Below are positions 10,211-20,300 of a DNA stretch of 64,000 bases, piece by piece (the stretch's first letter is position 1; every line of letters begins with the position of its first letter). The notes beneath the pieces are model-generated. The model was not told the DNA's origin. It searched no databases and was given only the letters and a program-made list of their open reading frames with translations. Source of the DNA: Tolypothrix campylonemoides VB511288 (GTDB lineage: Bacteria > Cyanobacteriota > Cyanobacteriia > Cyanobacteriales > Nostocaceae); contig JXCB02000033.1 of NCBI GenBank assembly GCA_000828075.3, positions 753,126-817,125 on the forward strand, read 5' to 3'. The position numbers and the translations under genes are program-made.

Positions 10211-10531
10211 ATGAGTTCAGTAAATTTAGTTTGTCACGATTTTTTTGTGCTTCTTTCCTTCATAGCTTGTGTTACTGGTCTATTGTTACTATGGGAGCGC
10301 AAGCAGCAAAAGGATGAAGCGGAAGAAACAGAGCGAATTCTGTTTAGGATGAGCTTTTCTTACTGGCTAGTTTACTGTGTTGCTTTTGCTATCCAAAAAA
10401 TAGTTTTACCCGACTGGGAAACTTTAATGATGAGCTTAAGGATCACTGCAGCACTGTCATATTTCTTAACGTTTTCTTGCATCGTTAGTCTGCCACTTCA
10501 TAAATTGGCAGTGCGTCATGTTGAAGATTAA
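10211..10531 (+). CDS. Small membrane protein of unknown function
   Basis: I do not recognise this 106-residue protein. Three hydrophobic segments are visible (about 11-27, 50-65 and 77-95), separated by a charged loop rich in lysine and glutamate (ERKQQKDEAEETER). This predicts a small inner- or thylakoid-membrane protein. GGGA lies upstream of the ATG. It is not in an obvious operon: moaE is about 650 bp upstream behind a palindromic element, and the next gene is on the other strand. No enzymatic motif is visible. Confidence 0.65.
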   Translation: MSSVNLVCHDFFVLLSFIACVTGLLLLWERKQQKDEAEETERILFRMSFSYWLVYCVAFAIQKIVLPDWETLMMSLRITAALSYFLTFSCIVSLPLHKLAVRHVED

Positions 10532-10547
10532 TGAATAGGACTCAGAA

Positions 10548-10672
10548 TACAGAACTCAGAAATCAGAATAGATTTATACTGCTAGCAGTTATGAAGCTGT
10601 ATAGAATGGATACACCAGCTAAGCAAAATGCTGTTTGAATTGTGAGTTCTGTGTCCTGAGTTGTGAATTATT
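10548..10672. repeat. Heptamer repeats in inverted arrangement
   Basis: ACTCAGAATACAGAACTCAGAA-like units at 10551-10578 are mirrored by GTGAGTTCTGTGTCCTGAGTTGTG at about 10640-10664. They lie between converging genes and could fold as a hairpin of about 120 bp. Confidence 0.55.
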
Positions 10673-10684
10673 TGAGAGTATTCA

Positions 10685-10978
10685 TTACTTTTTCATGGCG
10701 ATCGCGATGGCCTCTTGGAGTTGATTTTGATCCAAATTTGTCAGGATAAACACCTCTTGCACTGTTTTCCCCTGGCGTGCGATCACCTTAAACCCACCCC
10801 GAATTGGTACAGATACTCGTAATTGTAAATGAGGGCAGTGACCTTTCACTCGCCCAAGCTGCCCTGGTGTAACGGTTTGAATCCCATCTTGGCGTATTAA
10901 ACGTTCAAGAACTGGGATAAGACCACTAATATGGGTCGAGTGATTCCAAACAAGCCTGCCCTCAGTGGGTTTTGTCAT
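10685..10978 (-). CDS. DUF2103-like predicted metal-binding protein
   Basis: A 97-residue cytoplasmic protein that matches my recollection of the DUF2103 family, found next to clpS in several cyanobacteria. Conserved-looking features are WNHSTHISGLIPVLERL, GRVKGHCPHLQLRVSVPIRGGFK and KTVQEVFILT. The histidines and the single cysteine (H14, H17, C48, H50) could bind a metal. It is 33 bp downstream of clpS on the same strand, so the two are probably co-transcribed. Its biochemical role is unknown; a regulatory or protein-quality-control link is only suggested by the neighbour. Confidence 0.75.
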   Translation of the reverse strand: MTKPTEGRLVWNHSTHISGLIPVLERLIRQDGIQTVTPGQLGRVKGHCPHLQLRVSVPIRGGFKVIARQGKTVQEVFILTNLDQNQLQEAIAIAMKK

Positions 10979-11010
10979 TATATTTATTTTTCATATTTAT
11001 TTTTCTACTA

Positions 11011-11304
11011 TTATGCTGCTTCCAGAGGAGCCATAGTCAAACCGGCTCGATGCAGCTGCTGGTGGTACAATTCGGCGGGTTCTTGGGGACCGATCCAAAC
11101 AATTGCTTGACCTTCGTAATGCACTTGGTTGGTAAGTTCCCAAGCGCGATCGCTAGTCATACCTGGAATATACTTTACCAAACAATTGTGAACATGCTCG
11201 AATGTATTAAAATCGTCATTTAATACAATCACTTTATAATTGGGATATAACTTGCGGGTTGCTTGAGTAGATCGTTCAGGAGCTATAGTTGGTGCTGTTG
11301 CCAT
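11011..11304 (-). CDS. clpS: ATP-dependent Clp protease adaptor ClpS
   Basis: ClpS binds N-degron substrates and hands them to the ClpAP/ClpCP protease in the cytoplasm. The core is clear: KLYPNYKVIVLNDDFNTFEHV, in which the NDD/NTF residues form the N-degron pocket, then VHYEGQAIVW and a final HRAGLTMAPLE. I prefer the ATG at 11304 (97 residues). The upstream frame only adds residues translated from repeat DNA, and an ATG at 11337 is a second possibility. Cyanobacteria carry two ClpS paralogues and I cannot say which this is. It is followed closely by the DUF2103-like gene. Confidence 0.92.
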   Translation of the reverse strand: MATAPTIAPERSTQATRKLYPNYKVIVLNDDFNTFEHVHNCLVKYIPGMTSDRAWELTNQVHYEGQAIVWIGPQEPAELYHQQLHRAGLTMAPLEAA

Positions 11305-11399
11305 TCCGTAAACAGCTGCTGAAAGTCTGGGTACCATAAAATACTTAGCCAAAAAGCTTAACAAAACTACACTACAATTCACTAGTTTAGTCCATAGTA

Positions 11400-11530
11400 A
11401 GCAGGGAGGGAGAGAGGGAAGCAGGGAAGGAGGGAAGCAGGGAAGGAGGGAAGGAAGAATATTTTCCCACACTCCCACACTCCCACACTCCCTCACTCCC
11501 TCACTCCCTCTCTCCCACACTCCCACACTG
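11400..11530. repeat. G-rich / C-rich heptamer arrays forming a long inverted pair
   Basis: GGAGGGAAGCAGGGAAGGAGGG-type units (about 11401-11456) are followed by CTCCCACACTCCCACACTCCCTCACTCCC-type units (about 11464-11528). The two halves are complementary in composition and could form a hairpin or a triplex-prone tract between clpS and the FAD oxidoreductase gene. Confidence 0.8.
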
Positions 11531-11550
11531 TTCTGTGTTCTTCTTAATCA

Positions 11551-13587
11551 TTATTTCCAATCATCCCAATTTTGGTTAAAAATCGAGGTATCAGGAAAGG
11601 CGGTGGGGTTGCCATTTTGCTCTAACAACTGTTTCAACTTTTGTAGTCGCGGTTCTGGTAACGGCAATTTCTCTACCAGTTGGTAAGGTGCGATGCCATT
11701 TTTCAAGGCAAAAGCCGCTGTCGTTCCAGCAGCTGCACCAGCAGACCATTCAAACGAGTGTACTCTGTAAGCTGCTGCAGCAATGTGACTGGTGGCAATG
11801 CTTTTCCCACCGACAAGCAAATTGTCGATTTTCTGGGGAATCATCGCCCTGAGTGCGATTTGGAAGGGATAAGCTTGTCCAGCACCACGCCTTTCGCCTG
11901 GACGTTCTGTATTTCCAGGTGCTTCCGGAGGGCTTTTGGTCATGCAAGGATGGAAGTCTATGGCGTAGTGACCGATACCCACAGCATCGGGGAAGATTGT
12001 AGAACGAGTCCGCCGCGCCACATTTTCTGCACGTTTCTGACCTGAGAGTACCGATGCTGCTTCTAAACCAGACAGTGATGCTTTCAGGCGGCGATACATA
12101 TCTTGCGGTAATGTCTTACGATAATACTCGTCATCATAGTTGCGACGAGAGATATCAATTTCCCAAATAGAAAAGCCTTCGGGTTGTCCCCAGCTGGGGC
12201 GTCCAATAATGCGTCGTCCTTCCCGCATATAGGGATGTTTCGACAAACCATGCGCTGTCCCCATCGGCGAATCTAGCCCTGATAAAAAGCGGTGATTTGG
12301 TTCTGGCTGCTTTACACCATCCCCCAATTGGGAATCTGTATTCCCAGCTGTCAACCAGTAATAGTACCCCAAAGAGATTTCCTCACCTTTGCGTAAGGCT
12401 TCTGTCCGCAGTCCGCCCATCCAACCTCCTGGTTTCAATTGTCCAGAGGCTTGTAACTGCTGACGAGAGTAAATGAGGTTATCGGCAGAGGTTCCCGGAC
12501 GGTAATCATTGCCCCAAGTCCAGTTTTGCATCGAGATATCCCCTGGGGTGGGACCTGTAAACTTCACTCCTCCGAATTCCATTGGTTGTCCTTCGTCGGG
12601 ACTCCAAATGCGACGGTAGGTGAAAACTAGGGGAAAGCTTGCTAGTCGCTTCAATTCATAGCTATAATATGGCGCATACTGCGAATAAAATGGGGGCATT
12701 GTTTGTGGTTGCGGGTCTTTGGTAGCCTCCATTGCAAAGGTGTAGGTAAAACCTTGGGTACAGAAAGGATCGTTTTGAGTACTGGAAGAAGAAGGCTCTA
12801 AGTAAGAACGAGCATCAATACCCAATCTGTAAGGAACATCAGCCAGACCGATAATTTCCCCGGTTTCGGAAGTGTCTACAACATACCAGTTCGGGGCATT
12901 ACCTGAAGCTTTGCCTTTGGTTTGCTTAGGGACGAAGCGGATAATATTTTTAGCAAACCGAGATGAGTTTTCGTAGGTATAAGCGTCTTCGACGGTTTGA
13001 GATAAAGGAAAGGTGTTGAGAGGTGGTGCGCCTTTGGCTGGTTGATGTTGGATGGCGATCGCACTACTAATGATTTTTCCGTCGCTACTGTATTCCAAAT
13101 CTTTAATCACCGTGTTTGGGAACCATTGCAGCTTTCCTTTGCCTTTTTTTTCCGCATCTTTAAGCATCGAAGTCAAGATTTCATGACCATCGCGCGGGAG
13201 AAAGCAGGAGTCGCTTACCCAACAATCACCAGGGTTGCGGTTGCCACGGTATTTGCGCTCAATCCGGTTTCGCAATTCTAGGTATCCACGAGAATAGTAT
13301 AATTTAATACGCTGAGTTGGTCGTTCATCAAGTGCAGAAGTCCCTTGCGAAGAGATTTGTCCTCCCAGCCAATCCGTAATTTCCGTAAAACAAACTGTTT
13401 GCCCTGCAAGTAATGCTTCATAAGCTGTGGCGGCACCAGAAAGTCCTCCACCCACAACCAAGATGTCACAATTGACAGTTTTGTCAGGAGTTCTAGGTGG
13501 TGCAGCTAACACAGCGTATGGTGCAATAAAAGAGACAAAGGTAGAGCAAAAAGTCAGTATAGATAGCGATCGCTTCATCATCAACAT
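11551..13587 (-). CDS. Exported FAD-dependent oxidoreductase
   Basis: After an N-terminal signal peptide (KRSLSILTFCSTFVSFIAPYAVLAA-type segment with an AXA cleavage site) there is a dinucleotide-binding motif, DILVVGGGLSGAATAYEA, typical of FAD-dependent oxidoreductases of the PF12831 type. The C-terminal part has the second flavin-contact region DNLLVGGKSIATSHIAAAAYRVHS. The protein is about 678 residues and likely acts in the periplasm or outside the cell; its substrate is unknown. The start is uncertain: AGGAG at 13605-13609 precedes a TTG at 13593, ATG at 13587 and ATG at 13578, all in frame. It stands alone, with clpS downstream on the same strand but separated by repeats. Confidence 0.85.
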   Translation of the reverse strand: MLMMKRSLSILTFCSTFVSFIAPYAVLAAPPRTPDKTVNCDILVVGGGLSGAATAYEALLAGQTVCFTEITDWLGGQISSQGTSALDERPTQRIKLYYSRGYLELRNRIERKYRGNRNPGDCWVSDSCFLPRDGHEILTSMLKDAEKKGKGKLQWFPNTVIKDLEYSSDGKIISSAIAIQHQPAKGAPPLNTFPLSQTVEDAYTYENSSRFAKNIIRFVPKQTKGKASGNAPNWYVVDTSETGEIIGLADVPYRLGIDARSYLEPSSSSTQNDPFCTQGFTYTFAMEATKDPQPQTMPPFYSQYAPYYSYELKRLASFPLVFTYRRIWSPDEGQPMEFGGVKFTGPTPGDISMQNWTWGNDYRPGTSADNLIYSRQQLQASGQLKPGGWMGGLRTEALRKGEEISLGYYYWLTAGNTDSQLGDGVKQPEPNHRFLSGLDSPMGTAHGLSKHPYMREGRRIIGRPSWGQPEGFSIWEIDISRRNYDDEYYRKTLPQDMYRRLKASLSGLEAASVLSGQKRAENVARRTRSTIFPDAVGIGHYAIDFHPCMTKSPPEAPGNTERPGERRGAGQAYPFQIALRAMIPQKIDNLLVGGKSIATSHIAAAAYRVHSFEWSAGAAAGTTAAFALKNGIAPYQLVEKLPLPEPRLQKLKQLLEQNGNPTAFPDTSIFNQNWDDWK

Positions 13588-13593
13588 CAACAA

Positions 13594-14182
13594 GATCCGT
13601 TCAACTCCTAAATCAGCTTCTAGAGCATTTTTTCAAATTTACTGGCGATTTTTTCAAAGCGACTAGACAAACAAAACCTGCATCGGCAGGTTTCCGTAGA
13701 TTTCATACCCGTTTGTTTTTTCAGGTTTTTAGTCCTATATGCAAGGACTTGCGCTTCGCTACGTGGGAATTCATTCTCACAGCGAATCGACAACCCTAAC
13801 GAACGGGTACACAACCCCAGGGACGTGTACAAGCGTCTGCGTTTGACAAGCCGCAATATCGCTTTTGCCAGCTACTATATCAGCAATTTAAGACGCTATC
13901 ATCCTAAAAATGTTCTTCACAAGCTTTTTCCAACAACCCAGTTATGGTTTTTCAAAGGGTGCCGCAATGAGAGAAATTCGTTACATGATAGATGGTTGAG
14001 TTAAGGCACCCTACTTCAATTTAATGTTTTCTTTGTAAATGAATTCTAAATTACCTTGAAACTTATCCAAATTAAGAATTACTAGTTACCACAATCAATT
14101 GAGAGCAAGATAAATAGGGTGAATGCTAAACAAGCGCCGTATCATTTGTGCATAAGTTGATTTCATCGGCATCTACTAAAGA
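13594..14182. other. Intergenic region upstream of the FAD oxidoreductase gene
   Basis: Contains a small stem-loop, AAACCTGC-ATC-GGCAGGTTT, at about 13675-13693, which would fall in the leader of the oxidoreductase transcript. Otherwise AT-rich. I see no gene. Confidence 0.4.
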
Positions 14183-14423
14183 TTAGAAGGAGAGCAAACA
14201 AGCTGAACCTTCAAATCCAACAATTTGTTAATCAATATTAGGAGCCAAAGATATGACGACATACAACCCCAATTACTCTCCAAGTCCTTGCGAATTCACA
14301 ATCCCTATCAAATTGAATGTACCCATCGAAATCGAGCCAAAACTATTGGTAAGAGCTCTCGGAATTGTTAAACAAAAAATTCCTTTGGATTTGAAGGTTC
14401 AGCTTGCTTTGCTCTCCTTCTAA
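14183..14423. mobile_element. 241-bp MITE-like unit with 38/39-bp inverted repeats
   Basis: The left arm, 14183-14220 (starts TTAGAAGGAGAGCAAA), and right arm, 14385-14423 (ends TTTGCTCTCCTTCTAA), are inverted copies differing by one inserted base. The central 164 bp carry a small ORF with a good ribosome-binding site. No transposase is present. A non-autonomous element is the simplest reading; a very long hairpin RNA is an alternative. Confidence 0.75.
14253..14423 (+). CDS. Small 56-residue ORF inside an inverted-repeat unit
   Basis: ATG at 14253 is preceded by AGGAG (14240-14244) at 8 nt, an ideal ribosome-binding site. The product starts MTTYNPNYSPSPCEFTIPIK and ends LDLKVQLALLSF. The last 12 codons and the stop are the right arm of the flanking inverted repeat, so the C-terminus and the repeat are the same DNA. 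The protein is proline-rich at its start with an amphipathic, basic middle. I do not recognise a family. It could be a genuine small protein carried by the element or a chance ORF; the spacing of the ribosome-binding site argues for the former. Confidence 0.5.
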   Translation: MTTYNPNYSPSPCEFTIPIKLNVPIEIEPKLLVRALGIVKQKIPLDLKVQLALLSF

Positions 14424-14595
14424 TTGGCAATAAATGTCGCTGAATTTGACTTATGCGCTAATAAGCGCGATCGCTCATTAAATTTGCTTTAAAAAATTGC
14501 TAGAATGCTTGCTAGTATTGGCTTTTTTATAAAAATGTCTTCTTAAGCAACTGGCGAAAGCTTACAGTTTGAAGGCGATTAACAATAAGTAAGGC

Positions 14596-14686
14596 GTAGG
14601 GGAATCATTAATAATTAGTAATTCGTAATTCAAAATGGATTCTAATTACAAATTACTAATTAATTAATTACGAATTATGCCCCTAC
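14596..14686. repeat. AT-rich hairpin closed by GTAGGGG/CCCCTAC
   Basis: GTAGGGG at 14596-14602 pairs with CCCCTAC at 14680-14686. The interior (TTAGTAATTCGTAATT against AATTACGAATTA-type segments) also pairs. It is immediately downstream of the esterase gene on the minus strand and may serve as its transcript end. Confidence 0.6.
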
Positions 14687-14706
14687 ACCCTTACACCCCT
14701 TCTTGC

Positions 14707-15534
14707 TCAATTCTGCCCAGCAGTAAACCAGGTTAGTGCAGAGTGTGCAATATTTGGGGGGACTGTGTGAGAACCGTTGAACTCCTGATATAAGACGTCG
14801 TAGCTAGCATTTTGTAGCTGCGGCACAATCTTGCGGCTGCATCGGTTGATTGGCAGAACCGTGTCCGAGTTACCATGTGAAATGAAGATGCGCGGCTTGC
14901 CTTCCTGCAAAGCCGGTGCCATAAACCCTGGTGAAAACGCTATGATATGGGTGAACAAGTCGCCATTCGTGATACCAATACTAAGTGCGTAGGAGGCACC
15001 ATCAGAGAAGCCCTCAACCGCAATGCGTGTCTCGTCTATGGCGTAGCGGCTCATCGTGATTGCTAACGCAGAGTCGATAAAAGTGATATCAGGACCGTAC
15101 TCTCCGAACAGCATATCCCATGTTTGGCGACGAGATGACGGTGCAAGCAGGATAACCCCAGCTGCATCAGCAAGTTCTAGGAATGGAGTTAGACCACCGT
15201 GTGCGTTACCGCCTGCACCATGTAGCATCAACACCAACGGTGCAGGTTTTGATGCTTGGTAGGTTTCAGGTACGTAGAGGAGAGCGTCGCGCTTGGCATC
15301 TAGTCCCAGTGGTTGCAGACCGAGTGGTACAACCCCTCCAACGGACTGAGGCGTCCTTCGTGCTAGTAAGCGTCCAAAAGCGTTTGCTTGTCTGTGTTGC
15401 TCGTCTGTTGTCATCGATATACTCCTCGATTTGCGCTTTTTTATAGCACACGCTGATGACGAAATTGCCGCAGTGATGGCTGCGATCCAAATGCCAAGTA
15501 GATGCCGCCTTTGTAAATTTTTAATAGATGCCAC
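14707..15534 (-). CDS. Exported alpha/beta-hydrolase (esterase / PHB-depolymerase-like)
   Basis: The N-terminus, MASIKNLQRRHLLGIWIAAI, has a twin-arginine-like pair before a hydrophobic stretch, so export is likely. The hydrolase core has an oxyanion segment LMLHGAGGNAHGG (103-114), nucleophile elbow GFSDG with S177, acid D224 in SHGNSDTVLP and H256 in GSHTVPP, giving a complete Ser-Asp-His triad. These features fit the phospholipase/carboxylesterase or LpqC-type poly(3-hydroxybutyrate) depolymerase group. The substrate cannot be told from sequence. The gene is monocistronic, with repeat-rich spacers on both sides. Confidence 0.88.
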   Translation of the reverse strand: MASIKNLQRRHLLGIWIAAITAAISSSACAIKKRKSRSISMTTDEQHRQANAFGRLLARRTPQSVGGVVPLGLQPLGLDAKRDALLYVPETYQASKPAPLVLMLHGAGGNAHGGLTPFLELADAAGVILLAPSSRRQTWDMLFGEYGPDITFIDSALAITMSRYAIDETRIAVEGFSDGASYALSIGITNGDLFTHIIAFSPGFMAPALQEGKPRIFISHGNSDTVLPINRCSRKIVPQLQNASYDVLYQEFNGSHTVPPNIAHSALTWFTAGQN

Positions 15535-15651
15535 TGTTGTGCCTGATCACGATGCACTTGCTTGTCTTGTTTTGACTTGCGGATGTTTCTACCTGAATGC
15601 ATAGGTTAGCTCTCTTTGAAACTTCGCCTCATGTATCTAACGGAGTGGTTC

Positions 15652-15795
15652 ATGTTAAATCAATGTGTAGTTATGGTGCGCCAAGAAGGTAAACTCATAT
15701 TCTTCGAGTTTACCTCAACGGGTGAAAAAACTTTAGCTCAAGCGATGCCGCAGAGCGCCCACATTACAGTGATCGCAATATTCACCTATTACTAA
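15652..15795 (+). CDS. Possible 47-residue small protein
   Basis: An ATG at 15652, with GGAG six bases upstream, opens a 47-codon frame beginning MLNQCVVMVRQEGKLIFFEF. A perfect 10-bp inverted repeat (AGGTAAACTC at 15687-15696, GAGTTTACCT at 15706-15715) lies inside it, so the region may instead be a structured RNA or a decayed gene. No family recognised. Confidence 0.25.
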   Translation: MLNQCVVMVRQEGKLIFFEFTSTGEKTLAQAMPQSAHITVIAIFTYY

Positions 15796-16168
15796 GGGGT
15801 GGTGACATTCTGCTTATCTTACCCCTCATCTGGATGATATGCAATTGCTTTTTTAGCATACCAATCGTCCTTTAGGTTGCGCCCAAATTAAACCTATGGG
15901 CGGGTAATTTTAGTGTCGAGAGTAACTATTATCAAAGTATTAAAGCAACGTTGAGATTTGTTAAATAAATGTTGGCAATCTAGACTAACGCTACTAACAA
16001 AAACCTCATGTTGCTACTGACAATGAGCGCGTTTTTTGGTATTGACTGCGTTTGCCATTACCAAAAGTGTAAAGGTAATTAGTAAATTCCCAAGCAAGCA
16101 GTTAGCTAATTTTGCGCCATTCTGCTTCATTTGTGTTGTTTCTAAAAAAAATCAATTTCTAAATAGCT
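15796..16168. other. Intergenic region, nothing recognised
   Basis: AT-rich DNA with no gene, repeat or structured element that I can support. A promoter for the gene at 16169 is probably inside it. Confidence 0.4.
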
Positions 16169-16429
16169 ATGAAAACTCGAAAAAACCTTGAGAAAATTAC
16201 ACGATACCTGACTCAAACTCTGGCTCAATATGACGTGATTCCAGCAACCTGGGGATGGCATATTCATAAAGGAGATGTGTACTGCGGAAATCTAGAATAT
16301 CAAGCAACAAGAGGATGGCAAGGTAGTGCTTTAAATGCGCTTCCAACTGAATTAAGAGAGGAACTGAAAAAGTTTTCGCAATTAGATTCTTCTATGAACG
16401 AAGCGAGAGTTTTGGTTGCTCACCTGTAA
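16169..16429 (+). CDS. Conserved-looking 86-residue protein of unknown function
   Basis: A small soluble protein, basic at its N-terminus (MKTRKNLEKITRYLTQTL), with a tryptophan-rich centre (TWGWHIHKGDVYCGNLEY) and a helical acidic C-terminus. I do not recognise the family. No ribosome-binding site is obvious, but the reading frame ends 23 bp before a strong hairpin that looks like a transcription end, which supports it being a gene. Single-gene unit between the esterase and the ATPase cassette. Confidence 0.6.
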   Translation: MKTRKNLEKITRYLTQTLAQYDVIPATWGWHIHKGDVYCGNLEYQATRGWQGSALNALPTELREELKKFSQLDSSMNEARVLVAHL

Positions 16430-16452
16430 AAATTGATTATCTATACAGAAGA

Positions 16453-16484
16453 AGCCCCACTATTTTGAATAAAATAGTGGGGCT
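16453..16484 (+). terminator. Strong stem-loop terminator-like hairpin
   Basis: A perfect 14-bp stem, AGCCCCACTATTTT / AAAATAGTGGGGCT, with a GAAT loop. It lacks a clean T-run on either side, so termination may be partly factor-dependent. It closes the gene at 16169. Confidence 0.7.
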
Positions 16485-16691
16485 ATAAGCTTGCATATGA
16501 ATTTATAATCCATAATGCCGTACCTTATAAATTAAGCACGCAGGGTGACTGGTGTATTTCTTATAACAAACGAGTTGAAGGTAGGGTGTGTAGCGATCGC
16601 TTCAATTTTGCCTCTGTAACTTTAGATTGATGCGTTGATAAAGTCGTTTCACTACGCTTCTATATTGTCTGCTTCCAGAGGAAATTTTCAG

Positions 16692-17213
16692 ATGGCATCT
16701 ACATTCGACTTGGAGACACTTAATATACCTGAAATTGTCGAGGGTATCACAGCGTTTGTTGTTGCACCTGTCGTTTTTCCTGTTGCAGCAGCAGTGAAAC
16801 AGCCTGTAGTCCAAGCAGCTATCAAAGAGGGAATTGCACTTTCTGAAAGGTGCAAAGAAGCAGTTGCAGAAGCAGGAGAGGTGATTGAAAATCTAGCTGC
16901 AGAGGTAAATACTGACCTCATAAAGCAGAAGCAGGGACAATTTAGCTCTCAAACTGCCCAAAACTATTCTACAAATGGCAAATCTGAGGTAGCTAAGGAC
17001 TTAATGCATGTGGTATCTGATGTCAACGCGGATGTTGCAAGAATAACCAATGGTTTTGTGGATTTGCGGTTGTTGCTACCTCTGGGATTAAGTGCGCTTG
17101 CCATCCGACAGTTGGTTACTAAAGGGCTGCAAATTGATGAAATTCCCTGGTACACCTTGACTTGGTATGCCTTCGACACTTTTCTAAAATTCAACGATGG
17201 AGACCAATCGTAG
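16692..17213 (+). CDS. DUF5132-like protein next to P-type ATPase
   Basis: A 173-residue protein with an N-terminal hydrophobic, alanine/valine-rich segment (FVVAPVVFPVAAAVKQPVVQ), a helical charged middle, and a second hydrophobic segment near the C-terminus (LLLPLGLSALAIRQLV). Its order and position match proteins annotated DUF5132 that lie before cation-transporting P-type ATPases in cyanobacteria; this is from memory and was not searched. The ATG at 16692 (MASTFDLETL) follows GAGG and is preferred over the longer frame from 16635. It is 107 bp before the ATPase gene and probably co-transcribed. It may be a membrane partner or regulator of the pump. Confidence 0.7.
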   Translation: MASTFDLETLNIPEIVEGITAFVVAPVVFPVAAAVKQPVVQAAIKEGIALSERCKEAVAEAGEVIENLAAEVNTDLIKQKQGQFSSQTAQNYSTNGKSEVAKDLMHVVSDVNADVARITNGFVDLRLLLPLGLSALAIRQLVTKGLQIDEIPWYTLTWYAFDTFLKFNDGDQS

Positions 17214-17320
17214 CTACAACAAGAATAGTCATTAGTCAATAGTCCATAATCCAAGACTTTTGAACTATTGATTTCTTAAAAAATTTTTCAGGGGCAGGCA
17301 TTATAGGAGCATTACTTTCT

Positions 17321-20300
17321 GTGATTCAAGTCATTCATACTACAAAAGGGAGAGCTAGATACAAAGTTGATGAACTTTACCGTTCAGAATCTCTGAAAAG
17401 TTACCTTGAAGGTTCTCTCTCAAATAAGCCAGACATTAATTTCGTTTCTGCTAACCCATTAACTAGCAATATTCTTGTCCAATTTAATGGTAAGAATAAT
17501 GATGATAAAATTGCATTTCTGATAGAAGAAATAGTTTTAGATTACCAAAAACAAAACGGGGCTCAAGCAAAAAAAATACCAAAGACCAAGACCAAAACAA
17601 AACAAGAATCAAGAAAATCTCTAGCCAATGCCCAAGAGCAAAGGGTAGAAAACTGGCATCTCATGGAAGTTAATACTGTCCTGGATGCATTAAACACCTC
17701 AAAAGCATCGGGATTATCAAGTGAGTCTGCCGCAGAAAACCTACATAAATATGGTCCTAATGTCCTATCTGAAGCAGCGACTCGCTCTGATTTAAGTATC
17801 ATAATTGACCAATTCAAATCTCTACCAGTTGCTTTGCTGGGTGTTGCTGCTGGGGTTTCAGTTCTCACTGGAGGACTTATTGATGCCCTGGTAATTATGG
17901 GTGTTGTTGGTCTCAATGCTGTCATTGGTTATACAACAGAAAGCCAATCAGAAAGAATCATTCATTCCCTCAGAAGTCGCGAGCAAACATCGAATTTAGT
18001 CATTAGAAATGGCAGACAAATAGAAATTCCTACAGAAGATGTTGTCATAGGAGATATTTTAGTTCTTAAACCCGGCAGCTACTTAGCAGCAGATGCCAGG
18101 CTGATTGATGCTGATAATTTGAGCATTGATGAGTCTGCCCTCACTGGAGAAAGTATACCCGTTACCAAAACAACTGCAACCCTCACAGGTGAGGATGTCC
18201 CCTTGGGCGATCGCACCAACATGGCTTATAAGGGGACTTTAATCACAGGCGGTCAAGGCTTGGCTGCGGTTGTGGCGACAGGCGGATATACAGAAATGGG
18301 CAAGATCCAACAACTGGTTGGCGAGGCGGAGGCAACAGAAACCCCCCTAGCAAGACAACTCGACGAAGTTGGCAGTCAACTGGTTGCGATTGGTATGGTG
18401 ATTTGCGGTGGAGTCTTTGGTATCGGAGTGCTGCGGGGATATGGTTTACTGCAAATGCTGCAATCAGCCATATCTCTTGCTGTGGCTGCGGTTCCTGAAG
18501 GGTTGCCCACCATCGCCACCACAACCCTAGCGCTGGGTATCCAAGATATGAGGAAGAATAACGTCCTCGTTCGTAGTCTCAGTGCTGTGGAAGCTTTGGG
18601 TTCCGTGCAGACAATCTGCATGGATAAAACCGGAACCATCACAGAGAACCGGATGTCAGTCGTCGAGGTACATACAGATGGTAAACACATCACCGTGTCT
18701 GACGGTCAGTTTATCAACGGGGATGAAGATATCAACCCCTATGCTTACGATGAACTGTTAAAACTGATTCATGTATCGGTTCTCTGTAACGAAAGTCAAG
18801 TTAACCAAGAGCAAGACGGTGAGTTTTCCGCCAAAGGTTCGGCAACAGAGAATGCCTTGATTTACATGGCTATCAGTGCCGGGGTGAATGTCACAGAGCT
18901 TAGGCAAAAGTACCCACTGCTGCAAACCAACCTCCGCTCAGAAAACCGTAACATCATGAGTACTGTACATGGGACTCATGAGCAGCACAAGTTTGTTGCT
19001 GTCAAAGGCAGCCCAGCAGAAGTTGTGCGGATATGCAAATGGTGGGTGAAAAATGGGGAAGTGATCCCTATGACAGAAGAAGATAGGGAGGCGATGGAGA
19101 TTGAAAATGACCGCATGGCAGGGAAAGCGCTGCGGGTGCTTGGGGTCGCTTATCGCCACGTTAATGACACCAGCAACGGGAACAACTATGAACAAGACCT
19201 GACATGGCTGGGTTTGGTTGGGATGGCAGACCCCATCAGAAAGGGAGCCAAAGAGTTGATAGCAGGCTTTCATGAAGCTGGCATTAATACGGTGATGATT
19301 ACCGGGGATCAAAGCCCAACTGCTTATGCGATCGCCAAGGAATTAGGGTTGAGCAGAGATGAGAAACTAGAAATTCTCGATTCAACTAACCTCAACAATC
19401 TGTCTCCAGAAGCATTGACAGCACTCGCTGACAAAGTAGATGTCTTTGCCCGTATCAGTCCCAGCAATAAACTGCAAATCGTCCAAGCTTTGCAAGCAGC
19501 AGGAAAAGTTGTTGCCATGACAGGCGATGGCATTAACGATGCTCCAGCTCTCAAGGCTGCACAAGTTGGTGTGGCAATGGGCAAAGGGGGAACCGATGTG
19601 GCTCGTGAGGTTGCAGATATTGTCCTAGAAGATGACAGCCTGGAAACCATGATTATTGCCGTCAGTCGGGGACGGACAATCTACAACAACATCAGAAAAT
19701 CCGTACACTTCCTGCTTGCCACAAACTTGAGCGAAATCATGGTGATGACGATCGCCACCGCAGTTGGTTTAGGCGAACCTTTGAATGCAATACAACTTCT
19801 CTGGCTGAATTTGGTCAGCGATATCTTCCCAGGTCTTGCTCTTGCCTTGGAAGCACCAGAACCAGATGTGTTAAGTCAGCAACCCCGTAACCCTGACCAA
19901 CCAATTATCAAGACTTCCGATTATGGAAGAATCGCCTTTGAGTCAGCAACACTATCTGCGAGTACTTTAGCCGCCTATGGTTACGGTATCGTGAAATATG
20001 GTGGCATAGGACCGCAGGCAAACACCATTGCATTTATGAGCCTAACAACAGGGCAACTGCTGCATACAATTAGCTGCCGTTCGGAAAACCACAGCATATT
20101 TAGTAAAGAAAAATTGCCGAACAATCCCTACTTAAATGCTGCCCTTGCAGGTTCTTTTGCTCTACAGTTGCTGGCTATAACTTTCCCACCACTAAGGACT
20201 TTGTTGAGAATTGCGCCTATTGATATTGTCGATGGCGCTGTCATTGCCGCTAGTGCTTTGCTACCTTTCCTGGTAAATGAAAGTACGAAGAATATTAAGC

